Part shown: in pieces, positions 34,910 to 44,439 of the stretch
Position numbering within the stretch: position 1 is the stretch's first letter
Layout of the letters: each line of letters starts with the position of its first letter
Source: Gammaproteobacteria bacterium
GTDB lineage: Bacteria; Pseudomonadota; Gammaproteobacteria; Xanthomonadales; Wenzhouxiangellaceae
NCBI GenBank assembly: GCA_003565625.1
Contig: PXBD01000031.1
Location: 1-64,000, forward strand
Direction of reading: 5' to 3'
Length of the DNA: 64,000 nucleotides
Notes under the pieces: model-generated
The model's input: the letters and a program-made list of their open reading frames with translations, nothing else
Database searches by the model: none
What the model was told of the DNA's origin: nothing
Made by a program: the position numbers and the translations under genes

Positions 34910-36419
34910 GCGGAAGATGTTCGCTGCCGTGGATCTCGGCAGCAACAGTTTCCACATGGTCGTGGCTCGCGCCGAACACGATCAGCTGCGCATCATCGAC
35001 CGGATCAAGGAAATGGTCCGCCTCGGTGGCGGCCTCGACGCCGACGGTCGCCTCGACCGGGCCACGCGCGAGGCTGCGCTGGCCTGCCTGGCGCGCTTTG
35101 GCCAGCGCCTGGCGGGCATTCCGGCCTGCAACCTGCGCGCGGTCGGCACCCAGACCTTCCGCCGCCTGCACAATCCGGCCGGATTCCTGGTGGTCGCCGA
35201 AACCGCGCTGGGCTGCGCGATCGACATCGTCAGCGGTCGTGAAGAGGCGCGCCTGGTCTATACCGGGGTCAGCCAGGGCATGCCGGCCGCCGCCGGTCGC
35301 CGTCTGGTCATCGATATCGGTGGCGGCTCGACCGAACTGGTCGCCGGTGAATCCACCGCGCCGGCGCTGACCGAAAGCCTTCCGTTTGGCTGCGTGGTGA
35401 CCACCCGCGGGGCGTTTCCGGACGGCCGCATCACGGCCGAGCGCTGGCGCCGGGCCAAGCGCAGCGTCCTCAGCGCACTGCGTCCCTTCGCTCCTGCATT
35501 CCGGGTCCACGGCTGGGAACAGGCGGTAGGCTCCTCAGGCACCATGCGGGCGGTGGAATCCATGGTCCACCACCTTAAGCCGGACCAGGCGGGCGGCTTT
35601 ACCCGGGCCGATGTCGTCGACCTGCGCTCACGGCTGTTCGCCGCCGGTCACGTGGACGCCATCGATCTGGACGGACTGTCGGAGCGCCGTCGGCCGGTGA
35701 TTGCCGGTGGCCTGGTGATCATCGATGCGCTGATGAAAGCGCTGGCCATCGAACGTCTGCAGGCCTCGGATTTCGCCCTGCGCGAAGGCCTGCTGTTCGA
35801 CCTGATGGGTCGGCTCAGCGCACAAGACCCGCGCGCCCAAACCGTCACCGCCATGGTCAGGCGCTACGACTGCGACCTGGAGCAAGCCGAACGCGTTGCC
35901 GACTGGGTCAGCCGCGCCTTTGCCCAGGTCCGGGAACGCTGGGATCTGGGCCAGGCTCACGCCAACCTGCTGCTGTGGGCAGCCCGGCTGCACGAAGTCG
36001 GTCTGGCCATCGCCCATGACCGCCACCCGGCTCATGGGGCTTACATCATCGGTCAGGCCGATCTGCCGGGTTTCGGGCGCCAGGAGCAGGCCCTGATGGC
36101 CGTGCTGATCGGCCAGCAACGCGACGCGCCGGACACCAGCGCGATTCTTGAGCTGCCACCGCGCCTGCATCCGGCGGCCCGGCGCTTGCTGGCCCTGCTT
36201 CGACTCGGGGTGCTGATGTGCCGGGCACGCTCGGATGCCGACCTGTGTGACTTCCAGATCAGGGCCGGCAGGCGGCGCGGCCTGCGCCTGGTTCTCCCCG
36301 CCGGCTGGCTCGACTCCCATCCCCTCACCGCCCAGGACCTGGCCGAAGAGAAAAGACATCTCCAGGCGCTGGACCTGTCGCTCAAGATGGATCAACAGCC
36401 GCAATCAGCCGGTCAATGA
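34902..36419 (+). CDS. ppx: Exopolyphosphatase (Ppx/GppA family)
   Basis: A 505-residue member of the actin-like ATPase fold. It begins FAAVDLGSNSFHMVVARAEH, followed by VIDIGGGSTELVAGE and GSSGTMRAVESMV. The second half contains an HD-type helical domain. It degrades polyphosphate from the end; some homologues also hydrolyse pppGpp. It overlaps both neighbours (8 nt with ppk1, ATGA with epmA), so the three genes are translationally coupled. Confidence 0.95.
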   Translation: MSERKMFAAVDLGSNSFHMVVARAEHDQLRIIDRIKEMVRLGGGLDADGRLDRATREAALACLARFGQRLAGIPACNLRAVGTQTFRRLHNPAGFLVVAETALGCAIDIVSGREEARLVYTGVSQGMPAAAGRRLVIDIGGGSTELVAGESTAPALTESLPFGCVVTTRGAFPDGRITAERWRRAKRSVLSALRPFAPAFRVHGWEQAVGSSGTMRAVESMVHHLKPDQAGGFTRADVVDLRSRLFAAGHVDAIDLDGLSERRRPVIAGGLVIIDALMKALAIERLQASDFALREGLLFDLMGRLSAQDPRAQTVTAMVRRYDCDLEQAERVADWVSRAFAQVRERWDLGQAHANLLLWAARLHEVGLAIAHDRHPAHGAYIIGQADLPGFGRQEQALMAVLIGQQRDAPDTSAILELPPRLHPAARRLLALLRLGVLMCRARSDADLCDFQIRAGRRRGLRLVLPAGWLDSHPLTAQDLAEEKRHLQALDLSLKMDQQPQSAGQ

Positions 36420-37351
36420 CGAAATGGCAACCGAGCGCCTCGCCCGCCGGCCTGCGCTTTCGCGCCGAAGTCGTTCGCGCCATTCGTGCCTTCATGGACC
36501 AGCGAGGGGTGATCGAAGTCGCGACCCCGCTGATCACCGATGCCGGCGTCACCGAGCCGCACATCGACAGCCTGGAAGTCGGCCGCGCACTCGGCTACCT
36601 GCGCACGTCCCCGGAATATTTCCACAAGCGCCTGCTCGCAGCTGGCGTTGGCGACCTGTACGAACTCGGGCCGGTGTTCCGGGCCGGAGAACATGGCCTT
36701 GAACACCGAACCGAGTTCACCCTGCTGGAGTGGTATCGCGTGGGCCAGGACTGGCAAACGCTTGCCCAGGAAACACTGGACCTGGTTCAGGCCTGCACGC
36801 CACCGCTCACCCGACCCTGGCGCATCCGCCGGACCGCCTGGTCGGACTGCTTTCGCGAAAGACTGGGATTCGACCCGCTCATCGACGCCCGGCCAGCCCT
36901 TGATCTGACCCGAACCGAGTTGCCGGTCGACTGCGATACGACCATGCGCCTGGACTACCTGTTCGCCCGACGGATTCAGAAAAGCTTTCCGCCCGACCAG
37001 CTGACCGTGGTCCATGGCTATCCGGCCGCCCAGGCCGCACTGGCCATGCTGGAGCCTGGCGACCCGCGTCGGGCCTGCCGCTTCGAGGTGTTCGCCGGAG
37101 CGCTGGAGTTGGCCAACGGCTACCAGGAACTGACCGATGCCAGCGAGCAGCGGAGGCGCTTCGAACGCGATAACCAGCGCCGCCAGCAACTGGCCCTGGC
37201 GGCCATGCCAATCGATGAGGCGCTGCTGGCTGCGCTGAGCGCCGGCCTGCCCGAATGTTCCGGCGTGGCCCTGGGCCTGGAGCGGCTCCTGCTGGCCCTG
37301 AGCGGGGCTGACGACATCAGCGCCGTGATGGCGTTCGGCGGAACAGGTTGA
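36416..37351 (+). CDS. epmA: Elongation factor P β-lysyltransferase EpmA
   Basis: A 311-residue class II lysyl-tRNA-synthetase-like enzyme without the tRNA-binding domain. It attaches β-lysine to EF-P. Motif 2 is FRAGEHGLEHRTEFTLLEWY, RTSPEYFHKRLLAAGVGDLY precedes it, and motif 3 is GVALGLERLLLALSGADD. The gene overlaps ppx by 4 nt. Its 3' end overlaps a convergent small gene by 35 bp. The partner EpmB and efp are not in the window. Confidence 0.95.
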   Translation: MTKWQPSASPAGLRFRAEVVRAIRAFMDQRGVIEVATPLITDAGVTEPHIDSLEVGRALGYLRTSPEYFHKRLLAAGVGDLYELGPVFRAGEHGLEHRTEFTLLEWYRVGQDWQTLAQETLDLVQACTPPLTRPWRIRRTAWSDCFRERLGFDPLIDARPALDLTRTELPVDCDTTMRLDYLFARRIQKSFPPDQLTVVHGYPAAQAALAMLEPGDPRRACRFEVFAGALELANGYQELTDASEQRRRFERDNQRRQQLALAAMPIDEALLAALSAGLPECSGVALGLERLLLALSGADDISAVMAFGGTG

Positions 37352-37748
37352 CGATGGCAAGTCGCGCCCGCTGCCCGGCATTGAGCGCGTTGGGATGATA
37401 TCGGGCCTCAATGTCAGAAGCGCTGAACTGGACTTCCCGATCCGGTGCCGTCAACAACAGCAGCCCGTCTTCCCGGCTATCCGGCGCCTGCAGGACAAAG
37501 CCGTAGCGCAGGCTGCCGTCGCTGTGGCGCACGGCGAGCAAGCTGAGCGGCCGGCTTCGGGCGAGCACTTCGGCAGCGCCCAGCGATGGGCCCGGAGCGG
37601 CTGCCGACTGCAGCACCCATTGCCCATCGGCCAGCACGATTTCATCGACCCGTGGCGGCCAGATGGACTCCAGTACCGGACGCGCGGGCAGCAAGGCGAC
37701 GCTCCATCCGAGCACCACCAGGGCGATCGTGGCGGCAAACCGGCCCAT
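37317..37748 (-). CDS. Hypothetical membrane-anchored small protein, 143 aa
   Basis: I do not recognise a family. An N-terminal hydrophobic segment (FAATIALVVLGWSVALLPA) looks like a signal anchor or signal peptide. The rest is a soluble domain with β-like segments (LSLLAVRHSDGSLRYGFVLQ) ending in a basic tail. The ATG at 37746-37748 has GGAG about 8 nt upstream. It is convergent with epmA (35-bp overlap) and divergent from the GNAT–VanY gene. Confidence 0.65.
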   Translation of the reverse strand: MGRFAATIALVVLGWSVALLPARPVLESIWPPRVDEIVLADGQWVLQSAAAPGPSLGAAEVLARSRPLSLLAVRHSDGSLRYGFVLQAPDSREDGLLLLTAPDREVQFSASDIEARYHPNALNAGQRARLAIVNLFRRTPSRR

Positions 37749-37828
37749 GTGCGATCTCCGGGGGCTTGGCAACATGGCCGAAATGTAGCACGATGCCAGA
37801 ACACGCCAGCCATGGAACCACTCGCCCA

Positions 37829-38809
37829 ATGAAAAGCGCCCATCCGGTCCGACCCGTGCAGCGCCGCGAGATGGATTCGCTGCTGGCCTTATTGCAAACC
37901 GGCCTGCCAAACGTGGTTCATGGAGGGCCGTCGCTGCAGGCATTGGAGCAGCGCATGGCAACCCTGATCGAAGACGGCTGCCTGGTCGCAGCGACGACCA
38001 GCACGGAGCCTGCCGGCGTGATTGCGCTTGATCTGTTCGATCGCCGGGTCAGCGCCTGCTATCTTCATCCCGGCCTGGCTACCGCGGCCACGCCCAAAGC
38101 CCTGTTTCCGGCGATTGAGCAGCGCGCCCTGGCCTACGGCCTCCGGACGCTGGAATGCCGTGTGCGGCCCGAAGCCCTGGGCCTGATGTGGGAACTGGGA
38201 TTCGTGCCCGCCTCCGAGCCAAGCGACGACGAGCAGCCGATCCTCATGCGCAAGGACCTGGTCGCCGACGCCGAGGCCTGGCAGCGCGAAATCTTTACCC
38301 TGCTCGACGAACTCGGCATCAGCCCCGACTACGGACCGCGCCATCGCCTGGAGATGGTGCGCGACTGCGACCGGCTCGTTTCGATCGGTTTCGATATCTA
38401 CGATCGTGAACAATGGCTGGCCCCCGAAGCGGCCGAAGCCTGGCAGGCCCTGCACGAAGCGGCCACTCACCAGGGCATCACCCTGCAGGTTGTCTCCGCC
38501 TTCCGTGGGCTCAAGTACCAGGCCGGCATCATCCGGGCCAAGCGGGAAAAAGGCCTGAACCTGGAGCGCATTCTCTCGGTCTCGGCCGCGCCCGGCTTCA
38601 GCGAGCACCACAGTGGCCGGGCGCTGGACCTGAAGTCACCGGGCGAGCCAGCACTGGAAGAAAGCTTTGCCGCAACCGCCGCCTACCGCTGGCTGGGCGC
38701 CAACGCGCGGTTTTTTGGCTTCCGCGAGTCGTTCGGCCGCCGCAACCGGCACGGCCTGATCTGGGAACCATGGCACTGGTGCTTCCACCCTGAAGCCCTG
38801 CATCACTGA
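37829..38809 (+). CDS. Fusion of a GNAT-like domain and a VanY-type D,D-carboxypeptidase
   Basis: About 326 residues. Residues 1-140 resemble a small acyltransferase (GNAT-like) fold, ending ECRVRPEALGLMWELGFVPA. Residues about 200-326 are a VanY/LD-carboxypeptidase domain: VVSAFRGLKYQAGIIRAK, then the zinc motif FSEHHSGRALDL (His and Asp) and WEPWHWCFHP with the last His. No signal peptide is seen, so the enzyme may act on cytoplasmic muropeptides or need another export route. The start is uncertain (ATG at 37829 or 37793). Its end overlaps convergent phrB by 7 bp. Confidence 0.8.
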   Translation: MKSAHPVRPVQRREMDSLLALLQTGLPNVVHGGPSLQALEQRMATLIEDGCLVAATTSTEPAGVIALDLFDRRVSACYLHPGLATAATPKALFPAIEQRALAYGLRTLECRVRPEALGLMWELGFVPASEPSDDEQPILMRKDLVADAEAWQREIFTLLDELGISPDYGPRHRLEMVRDCDRLVSIGFDIYDREQWLAPEAAEAWQALHEAATHQGITLQVVSAFRGLKYQAGIIRAKREKGLNLERILSVSAAPGFSEHHSGRALDLKSPGEPALEESFAATAAYRWLGANARFFGFRESFGRRNRHGLIWEPWHWCFHPEALHH

Positions 38810-40194
38810 GACTTGATCGCCTCGTAGGCGCTCAGAGCGCGGCGGCGGCTGGCTTTCAGATCCACGATCGCCGCAGTCGCGACCGGTTCATGCAGCTGCT
38901 TGCGCTCACGGTCGCGCAACTCCGGGCACCAGCGGCCGACATAGGCCCCATCGGGATCAAACTTCTGCCCCTGCAACACCGGGTTGAAGACCCGGAAATA
39001 CGGTGCGGCATCGGCACCGCAGCCAGCAGTCCACTGCCAGCCGGCGGTGTTGTTGGCCAGATCGGCATCGACCAGCGTATCCCAGAACCATTTCGCGCCT
39101 TCCTGCCAGGGAATGAGCAGGTTCTTGGTCAGGAACGAAGCCACGATCATGCGCACCCGGTTGTGCATCCAGCCAGTCGTCCACAGTTCGCGCATTCCCG
39201 CATCGACCATGGGAATCCCCGTACGGCCCTGTTGCCAGGCACGCAGATCCTCGGCGTAGGCAGCCGGCTCACGCCAAGGGAAGTGATCAAATGGCCGCTT
39301 GAGGGCCCGATCGGGCAGGCTGGGATGATGAAACAAGAGATGGGCCGAAAACTCGCGCCAGGCAATTTCGCGCAGGAAGGACCAGCACCCCTTGCCGGTC
39401 GGCATGGCCCCAGACGCATCCAGCGCCAGGGCAACCTGAGCGGGAGACAGTTCGCCGAAATGCAGGTGCGGCGACAGCCGCGAGGTGCCGTGATCGCCGG
39501 GGCGATCGCGGCCTTGTTCGTAGGCGCTCACGCTGCGCTCTACAAACTGGTTCAGGCGCCGGCGGGCTGCGAGCTCGCCCGGCTCCCAGCGCTGGCTGAA
39601 GCCGTCGGCCCAATTGCGCTCGGGCAACAGCCCGAGGTCGGCCAGAGGCATCGAGGCGGGCCAGCGCGCCGGGGCCTCCAGCCGACGCGGCTCAGGTGCC
39701 GCCTGAGGTGTTGCCCAGCGTTTCTGCATCTGTTTCCAGAACGGCGTGAACACCAGGTAGGGGGTCTGATCGCTTTTGAGCAGTTGCCAGGGTTCAAACA
39801 ACAGCGCGCCACCACAGCTGACCGCCTCCAGCCCCTGCCCTCGCAGAGCGGCCTTCAAGGCCTTGTCCCGCTCAACGAAGGCCGGTTCATACAGTCGGTT
39901 CCAGTACACCGCTTCGGCCGAGCAGGCTCGGACAATCCGCTCCAGTTCGGCGTTGGTATCGCCCTGGGCGATGATCAGTCGACTGCCGCGCTGGCGCAGA
40001 CGCGCATCGAGTTCGACCAGGGCATGGTGCAGCCACCAGCGGCTGGCTGCCCCCGGTGCCCAGGCACCCTCGGCGTCCGGGTCCCAGACAAACACCGGAA
40101 CAATCTGCTGGTGGGCGTTGCGCGCGCGCTCCAGGGCGAGATTGTCGGCCAGGCGCAGGTCGCGCCGAAACCAGACCAGAGCGGTCGAAGACAT
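38803..40194 (-). CDS. phrB: Deoxyribodipyrimidine photolyase (class I)
   Basis: A 463-residue light-driven DNA repair enzyme of the cryptochrome/photolyase family. It starts TALVWFRRDLRLADNLAL. The FAD-binding half contains TSRLSPHLHFGELSP, WREFSAHLLFHHP, MRELWTTGWMHNRVRMIVAS and DLANNTAGWQWTAGCG. The ATG at 40192-40194 lies 5 bp after the purF stop codon, so it appears as the distal member of the long asd–purF block, an uncommon attachment. Confidence 0.96.
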   Translation of the reverse strand: MSSTALVWFRRDLRLADNLALERARNAHQQIVPVFVWDPDAEGAWAPGAASRWWLHHALVELDARLRQRGSRLIIAQGDTNAELERIVRACSAEAVYWNRLYEPAFVERDKALKAALRGQGLEAVSCGGALLFEPWQLLKSDQTPYLVFTPFWKQMQKRWATPQAAPEPRRLEAPARWPASMPLADLGLLPERNWADGFSQRWEPGELAARRRLNQFVERSVSAYEQGRDRPGDHGTSRLSPHLHFGELSPAQVALALDASGAMPTGKGCWSFLREIAWREFSAHLLFHHPSLPDRALKRPFDHFPWREPAAYAEDLRAWQQGRTGIPMVDAGMRELWTTGWMHNRVRMIVASFLTKNLLIPWQEGAKWFWDTLVDADLANNTAGWQWTAGCGADAAPYFRVFNPVLQGQKFDPDGAYVGRWCPELRDRERKQLHEPVATAAIVDLKASRRRALSAYEAIKSQ

Positions 40195-40199
40195 TCTGC

Positions 40200-41675
40200 C
40201 TAGCCCGCCCGTCGCTCCTGGCGAACCGCATCGGTGCGCCGGGCCTCGAGCCGTTCCAGGTAGCCGTCGGCCAGCCCGGTCACGTACTGGCCGCTGAAGC
40301 ATGAGGAATCGAAACCGGCCAGGCGACGGTTCTTGCCGAGGACCGCTTTTTCCAGATCGGCCAGGTCCTGGTAGATCAGGCGATCAGCGCCGATCCGCGC
40401 ACACACTTCCTGGTCGGTGCGGCCGGCGGCGACCAGTTCGCTGGCCGCGGGCATGTCTATGCCATAGACATTGGGGTAGCGCACCGGCGGCGAGGCCGAG
40501 GCCAGGTAGACCTTGCGCGCGCCGGCCTCGCGCGCCATCTGGATGATCTGTTTCGAGGTGGTCCCGCGCACGATCGAGTCATCGACCAGCAGCACATTCT
40601 TGTTGCGAAATTCCAGCGATATGGTGTTGAGTTTGCGCCGCACCGAGCGCGCCCGCTCTTCCTGGCCGGGCATGATGAACGTACGCCCGATATAGCGATT
40701 CTTGATCAGACCCTCGCGGTATTTCACCCCGAGCATGTGCGACAGCGGCAGGCAGGCCGTACGGCTGGTGTCCGGCACCGGGATCACGGCATCGATATCG
40801 TGGTCGGGCCACTCGCGCAGGATCCTTTCGGCCAGCGCCTCGCCCATGCGCAGACGCGCCTTGTAGACCGACAGGTCATCGATCATGGAGTCAGGCCGGG
40901 CGAAGTAGACATACTCGAACAAACAAGGCGTGTGCGGCCGAGCACGGCTACTGACCTGGCGGTGCAACTCGCCGTCGAGCGTGACCAGAACGCTCTCTCC
41001 CGGCGCCAGATCGGCCACCAGGTCGAAGCCCAGAATATCGAGCACGACCGACTCCGAGGCCAGAATGTACTCGCGCCCCTGCGGCGCTTCACGCTGGCCA
41101 AGCACCACCGGCCGAATGCCGTGCAGATCACGAAAGCCCAGCAGACCCACACCGGCGATCAAGGCGACCGTGGCGTAGCCTCCGCGACAGCGTCGGTGGA
41201 CGCCGTCGACGGCGTCGAACACCTCGGCCGGGCCGACCTGCCCGCCGCCGCGAGCCACGAGTTCGTGGGCGAGGATATTGAGCAAGACCTCCGAGTCGGA
41301 TTCGGTGTTGATGTGGCGCCGATCGCGGGCGAACAACTCGGCGCTCAACTCATCGGAATTGATCAGATTGCCGTTATGGCCCAAAGCAATGCCGCAGGGG
41401 GCATTGACATACATGGGCTGGGCCTCGTCGGGCCGATCACAGCCTGCCGTCGGGTAGCGCACGTGGCCAATGCCGATGTCGCCGGTCAGACCCGACACGG
41501 CGCGCTCGCCGAACACGTCGCGCACCAGACCCAGCCCGCGCGCCGAACGCATGCGGTTGTGATCCAGAATGGTCATGCCGGCCGCATCCTGGCCGCGGTG
41601 CTGCAGGATGGTCATGGCGTCATACAATCGAGCGGCAACGGCGCCACGACCAAAAATTCCAACGATTCCGCACAT
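40200..41675 (-). CDS. purF: Amidophosphoribosyltransferase
   Basis: A 491-residue first enzyme of purine synthesis. Cys2 of MCGIVGIFG is the glutaminase nucleophile after Met removal. The PRPP-binding motif is VLLVDDSIVRGTTSKQII. Its position after cvpA is the classical cvpA–purF order. Confidence 0.98.
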   Translation of the reverse strand: MCGIVGIFGRGAVAARLYDAMTILQHRGQDAAGMTILDHNRMRSARGLGLVRDVFGERAVSGLTGDIGIGHVRYPTAGCDRPDEAQPMYVNAPCGIALGHNGNLINSDELSAELFARDRRHINTESDSEVLLNILAHELVARGGGQVGPAEVFDAVDGVHRRCRGGYATVALIAGVGLLGFRDLHGIRPVVLGQREAPQGREYILASESVVLDILGFDLVADLAPGESVLVTLDGELHRQVSSRARPHTPCLFEYVYFARPDSMIDDLSVYKARLRMGEALAERILREWPDHDIDAVIPVPDTSRTACLPLSHMLGVKYREGLIKNRYIGRTFIMPGQEERARSVRRKLNTISLEFRNKNVLLVDDSIVRGTTSKQIIQMAREAGARKVYLASASPPVRYPNVYGIDMPAASELVAAGRTDQEVCARIGADRLIYQDLADLEKAVLGKNRRLAGFDSSCFSGQYVTGLADGYLERLEARRTDAVRQERRAG

Positions 41676-41678
41676 GCT

Positions 41679-42188
41679 TCAGGGGTCCTCGGTCGCAGGG
41701 TGGGGAGGCACGTATTCTCGCACCGATTCGGGGAAATGGCCGAGAGCCAACACCGCCAGGCGCTCGAATTCAGGCAACAGACGAGACTCCTGCCACCAGG
41801 GGTCTTCGGGAAACGGGGTGAAGCGAGCCACCAGAACCGCCACCAGAACGATGGCCGCGCCGCGCAGTGCGCCGAACAGCGCCCCGACCAGACGATCAGT
41901 ACCGCTCAGACCGGTCCCGGAAACCAGCTTGCCGAGCAGGTAGTTGATCAAGCCTCCAACCACCAGCACAAGGATGAAGACGCCGACAAAGGCAATGATG
42001 ACGCGCACCGAGGGCATCTCGATCCACGGCTGCATGCGCTCGGACAGTGGATCGGCCGCGAGCAGGCCGGCATAAATGGCCAGAAACCAGACGACCAGTG
42101 AAAAAGCCTCGCGAATGAAGCCCCGGAACAGGCTGACCAGCATGGACACCAGGCAGATTCCGAGGATTACCAGATCGGCGATGCTCAT
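41679..42188 (-). CDS. cvpA: CvpA family membrane protein
   Basis: A 169-residue inner-membrane protein with four hydrophobic segments (LVILGICLVSMLVSLFRGF at the start). It is named for colicin V production in E. coli; its exact function is unknown. It precedes purF by 3 bp. The ATG at 42186-42188 follows dedD closely. Confidence 0.94.
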   Translation of the reverse strand: MSIADLVILGICLVSMLVSLFRGFIREAFSLVVWFLAIYAGLLAADPLSERMQPWIEMPSVRVIIAFVGVFILVLVVGGLINYLLGKLVSGTGLSGTDRLVGALFGALRGAAIVLVAVLVARFTPFPEDPWWQESRLLPEFERLAVLALGHFPESVREYVPPHPATEDP

Positions 42189-42198
42189 TGGCCACGCA

Positions 42199-43161
42199 TC
42201 ACGGGTGGCTGACCACCAGGCCTTCCAGACCGGCGACTTCAACCAGTTCGCGCTGCAGCGCAACAGCCTGCGAACGCGCCCCGAACAGACCCACCCGCAC
42301 CCTCCAGATCGCCCGGGAACCGGTCTCGTCAGGGTGGATGAACGCCTCGTACCCGCGTTCGGTCAACTGGGCCAGCTGTCGGTCTGCGTTGGCGCGCTCG
42401 GCAAACGAACCCACCTGCACCGAATAGCCCGACTCGACCGGCGCAGAAGCGGGAGCAGTCAGGCCGGGCTGCTGGCGAACCACCGGTTCCACGCCGCTGA
42501 CCGTAGCGGCAATCTGCGACCGGGCCCGCTCAGCTCCGGCCCGGTCTGCGTAGGGGCCAGTGCGCAGCCGGTGCAGGCGGGTCTCGCCACGCACCAGCGT
42601 ATCCATGCCGACCGAGTGTCCGAGACGCTCCAGCTGCTCGCCAATGCGTTCCGCGGTTTCAGCCGAACTGAAGCTGGCCACCTGGACTACCCAGTCTCCA
42701 GCCGACACATCTTCGGCCTCTTCGGCCTCTTCAGCCGGCACAGGCTCAGGCTCGGCTTCCGGCTCCGGGGCCGGTTCCGGAGGCGCGGGCTGTTCAGTAG
42801 CGGTAATGGATTCAGCGGGCGGCTCGGGCTGCGCTTCAGCAGGCGCTGGCGCATCATCCATCGGCGCTGGACGGTCTTCCTGCGCCGGTGCCAGCAGGGC
42901 GATCTCGTCGGGTTCGGCCGGCGCTTCAGGTTCGATGACCGGTTCGGGCTCGGCCACTGGCTCAGGCTCGGTCACCCGCCCGGGGTCGAGCGGCAGGCGC
43001 CGGACTTCGCGCCGATCGGCGGGCGGCGGCGGCAAATCCAGCGCGCTGTCACGCCGGATGTCGCGCTCGTCGCCCCCATCGAACAGCATGGGCACAAAAA
43101 TCACCGCCAGCGCGATCAGGATCGCCGCCCCGACGAGTCGCTGTTTCAGCACCTTGTCCAT
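42199..43161 (-). CDS. dedD: SPOR-domain protein, DedD-like, with two SPOR domains
   Basis: A 320-residue protein. A short cytoplasmic tail and one transmembrane segment (LVGAAILIALAVIFVPMLFD) are followed by a long Pro/Glu/Ala linker. Then come two SPOR-like domains, DWVVQVASFSSAETAERI at about residue 170 and YSVQVGSFAERANADRQL at about 250. SPOR domains bind denuded glycan strands at the septum. E. coli DedD has a single SPOR domain, so the duplication is a variation. The ATG at 43159-43161 has GGGAG upstream. Confidence 0.9.
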   Translation of the reverse strand: MDKVLKQRLVGAAILIALAVIFVPMLFDGGDERDIRRDSALDLPPPPADRREVRRLPLDPGRVTEPEPVAEPEPVIEPEAPAEPDEIALLAPAQEDRPAPMDDAPAPAEAQPEPPAESITATEQPAPPEPAPEPEAEPEPVPAEEAEEAEDVSAGDWVVQVASFSSAETAERIGEQLERLGHSVGMDTLVRGETRLHRLRTGPYADRAGAERARSQIAATVSGVEPVVRQQPGLTAPASAPVESGYSVQVGSFAERANADRQLAQLTERGYEAFIHPDETGSRAIWRVRVGLFGARSQAVALQRELVEVAGLEGLVVSHP

Positions 43162-43167
43162 TTGCAA

Positions 43168-44430
43168 TCACTCCCGCTGCTGGATCAATCGCATGGCCTC
43201 AGCAACAACACGAAACGAGCCGAACACCACGATGCGCGCGCAAGCATCTGCATCGGCCCGGGCCGATGCAAGCGCTCCCGCCACCGATTCTACCGTTTCA
43301 ACCGCGCCCGTGACAGGCAGCTGGTGCAGAATCGCGGCCACTTCTGCTGCCGGGCGCGACCGATCACCAACCAGTTCGGGCACCAGCCAACGCTCAAAGC
43401 GGTCCGCCAGGGCCTGGCCAATGGCACTCACATCCTTCCCGGCAAGGGCGGTAAACACCGCCACCGTCGGTCCCGGGGCTGACGCCAGGGCCGCGGCCAG
43501 AGCGGCGGCGGCGTCCGCGTTGTGAGCCACGTCCAGCCAGATTTCCGGCGCACCGGGAATTTGCTGCAGGCGCCCGGGAAGCGCGGCGGCCTTGAGCCCG
43601 GCGGCCATGGCCGCCACCGGCACCGGCAATTGTTGGTCCAGCGCCCGCAGCGCCATGCAAGCGGTGGCGGCATTGCCGGCCTGCCAGGCACCAGCCAGGC
43701 CCGGTAGCGGCAGCGACAGGAGGTGTTGGTCGATTTCAATCCGCAGGCGCATGCCATCGCGGCGCCAGCGAAAGTCCCGCCCGACCGCCTCGACCCGGGC
43801 GCCAAGGCGTTCGATTTCCTCCAGCCAGCCGCGCGGCGGATCGGCTTCGCCAACGATCAGCGGTTTCCCGGGCCGGGCAATCCCTGCTTTTTCGCGCCCG
43901 ATGGCCAAACGCGTAGTGCCCAGCCACTCGACATGATCCAGGCCGATGGAAGAAATCACGGCGACGTCCGGATCGACCGCGTTGACCGCGTCCAGTCGCC
44001 CCCCCAGTCCGACTTCCAGCAGGATGACCTCGGGCCGGACCGCGGCGGCCACGATCAGCGCAGCCAGGGTGACATGTTCGAAATAGGTCAGATCCAGGCC
44101 CTGTCGATGATCCTCAACCTGCTGCAGGGCATCGACCAGCGGCGCGGGCTCGACCGATTGACCGTCGATGCGAACGCGTTCGACAAAGCTCAGCAGATGG
44201 GGCGAGGTGTAGGCCACGGTGCGGTAGCCGGCAGCCCGGTAGATCGCTTCCAGCAAAGCGACCACCGAGCCCTTGCCGTTGGTGCCGCCCACGGTGACGA
44301 CCGGGCAGCGGGGACGGGCATGGGGCAAACGATCGAGCAGGGCCAGGACGCGCTCCAGCCCCAGATGGACACGGGCCTCGGGCGTGCGCTGCTCGAGCCG
44401 CGCCAGCCAGGCCTCTAGAGCGTCACTCAA
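43168..44430 (-). CDS. folC: Folylpolyglutamate synthase / dihydrofolate synthase
   Basis: A 420-residue Mur-ligase-like enzyme that adds glutamate to folates. The P-loop is TVGGTNGKGSVVALLE, TSPHLLSFVERVRIDG is the folate site, and EVGLGGRLDAVN follows. The only early in-frame start I find is TTG at 44428-44430. It lies between accD and dedD in the conserved order. Confidence 0.96.
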   Translation of the reverse strand: MSDALEAWLARLEQRTPEARVHLGLERVLALLDRLPHARPRCPVVTVGGTNGKGSVVALLEAIYRAAGYRTVAYTSPHLLSFVERVRIDGQSVEPAPLVDALQQVEDHRQGLDLTYFEHVTLAALIVAAAVRPEVILLEVGLGGRLDAVNAVDPDVAVISSIGLDHVEWLGTTRLAIGREKAGIARPGKPLIVGEADPPRGWLEEIERLGARVEAVGRDFRWRRDGMRLRIEIDQHLLSLPLPGLAGAWQAGNAATACMALRALDQQLPVPVAAMAAGLKAAALPGRLQQIPGAPEIWLDVAHNADAAAALAAALASAPGPTVAVFTALAGKDVSAIGQALADRFERWLVPELVGDRSRPAAEVAAILHQLPVTGAVETVESVAGALASARADADACARIVVFGSFRVVAEAMRLIQQRE

Positions 44431-44439
44431 GGGGCCGGG

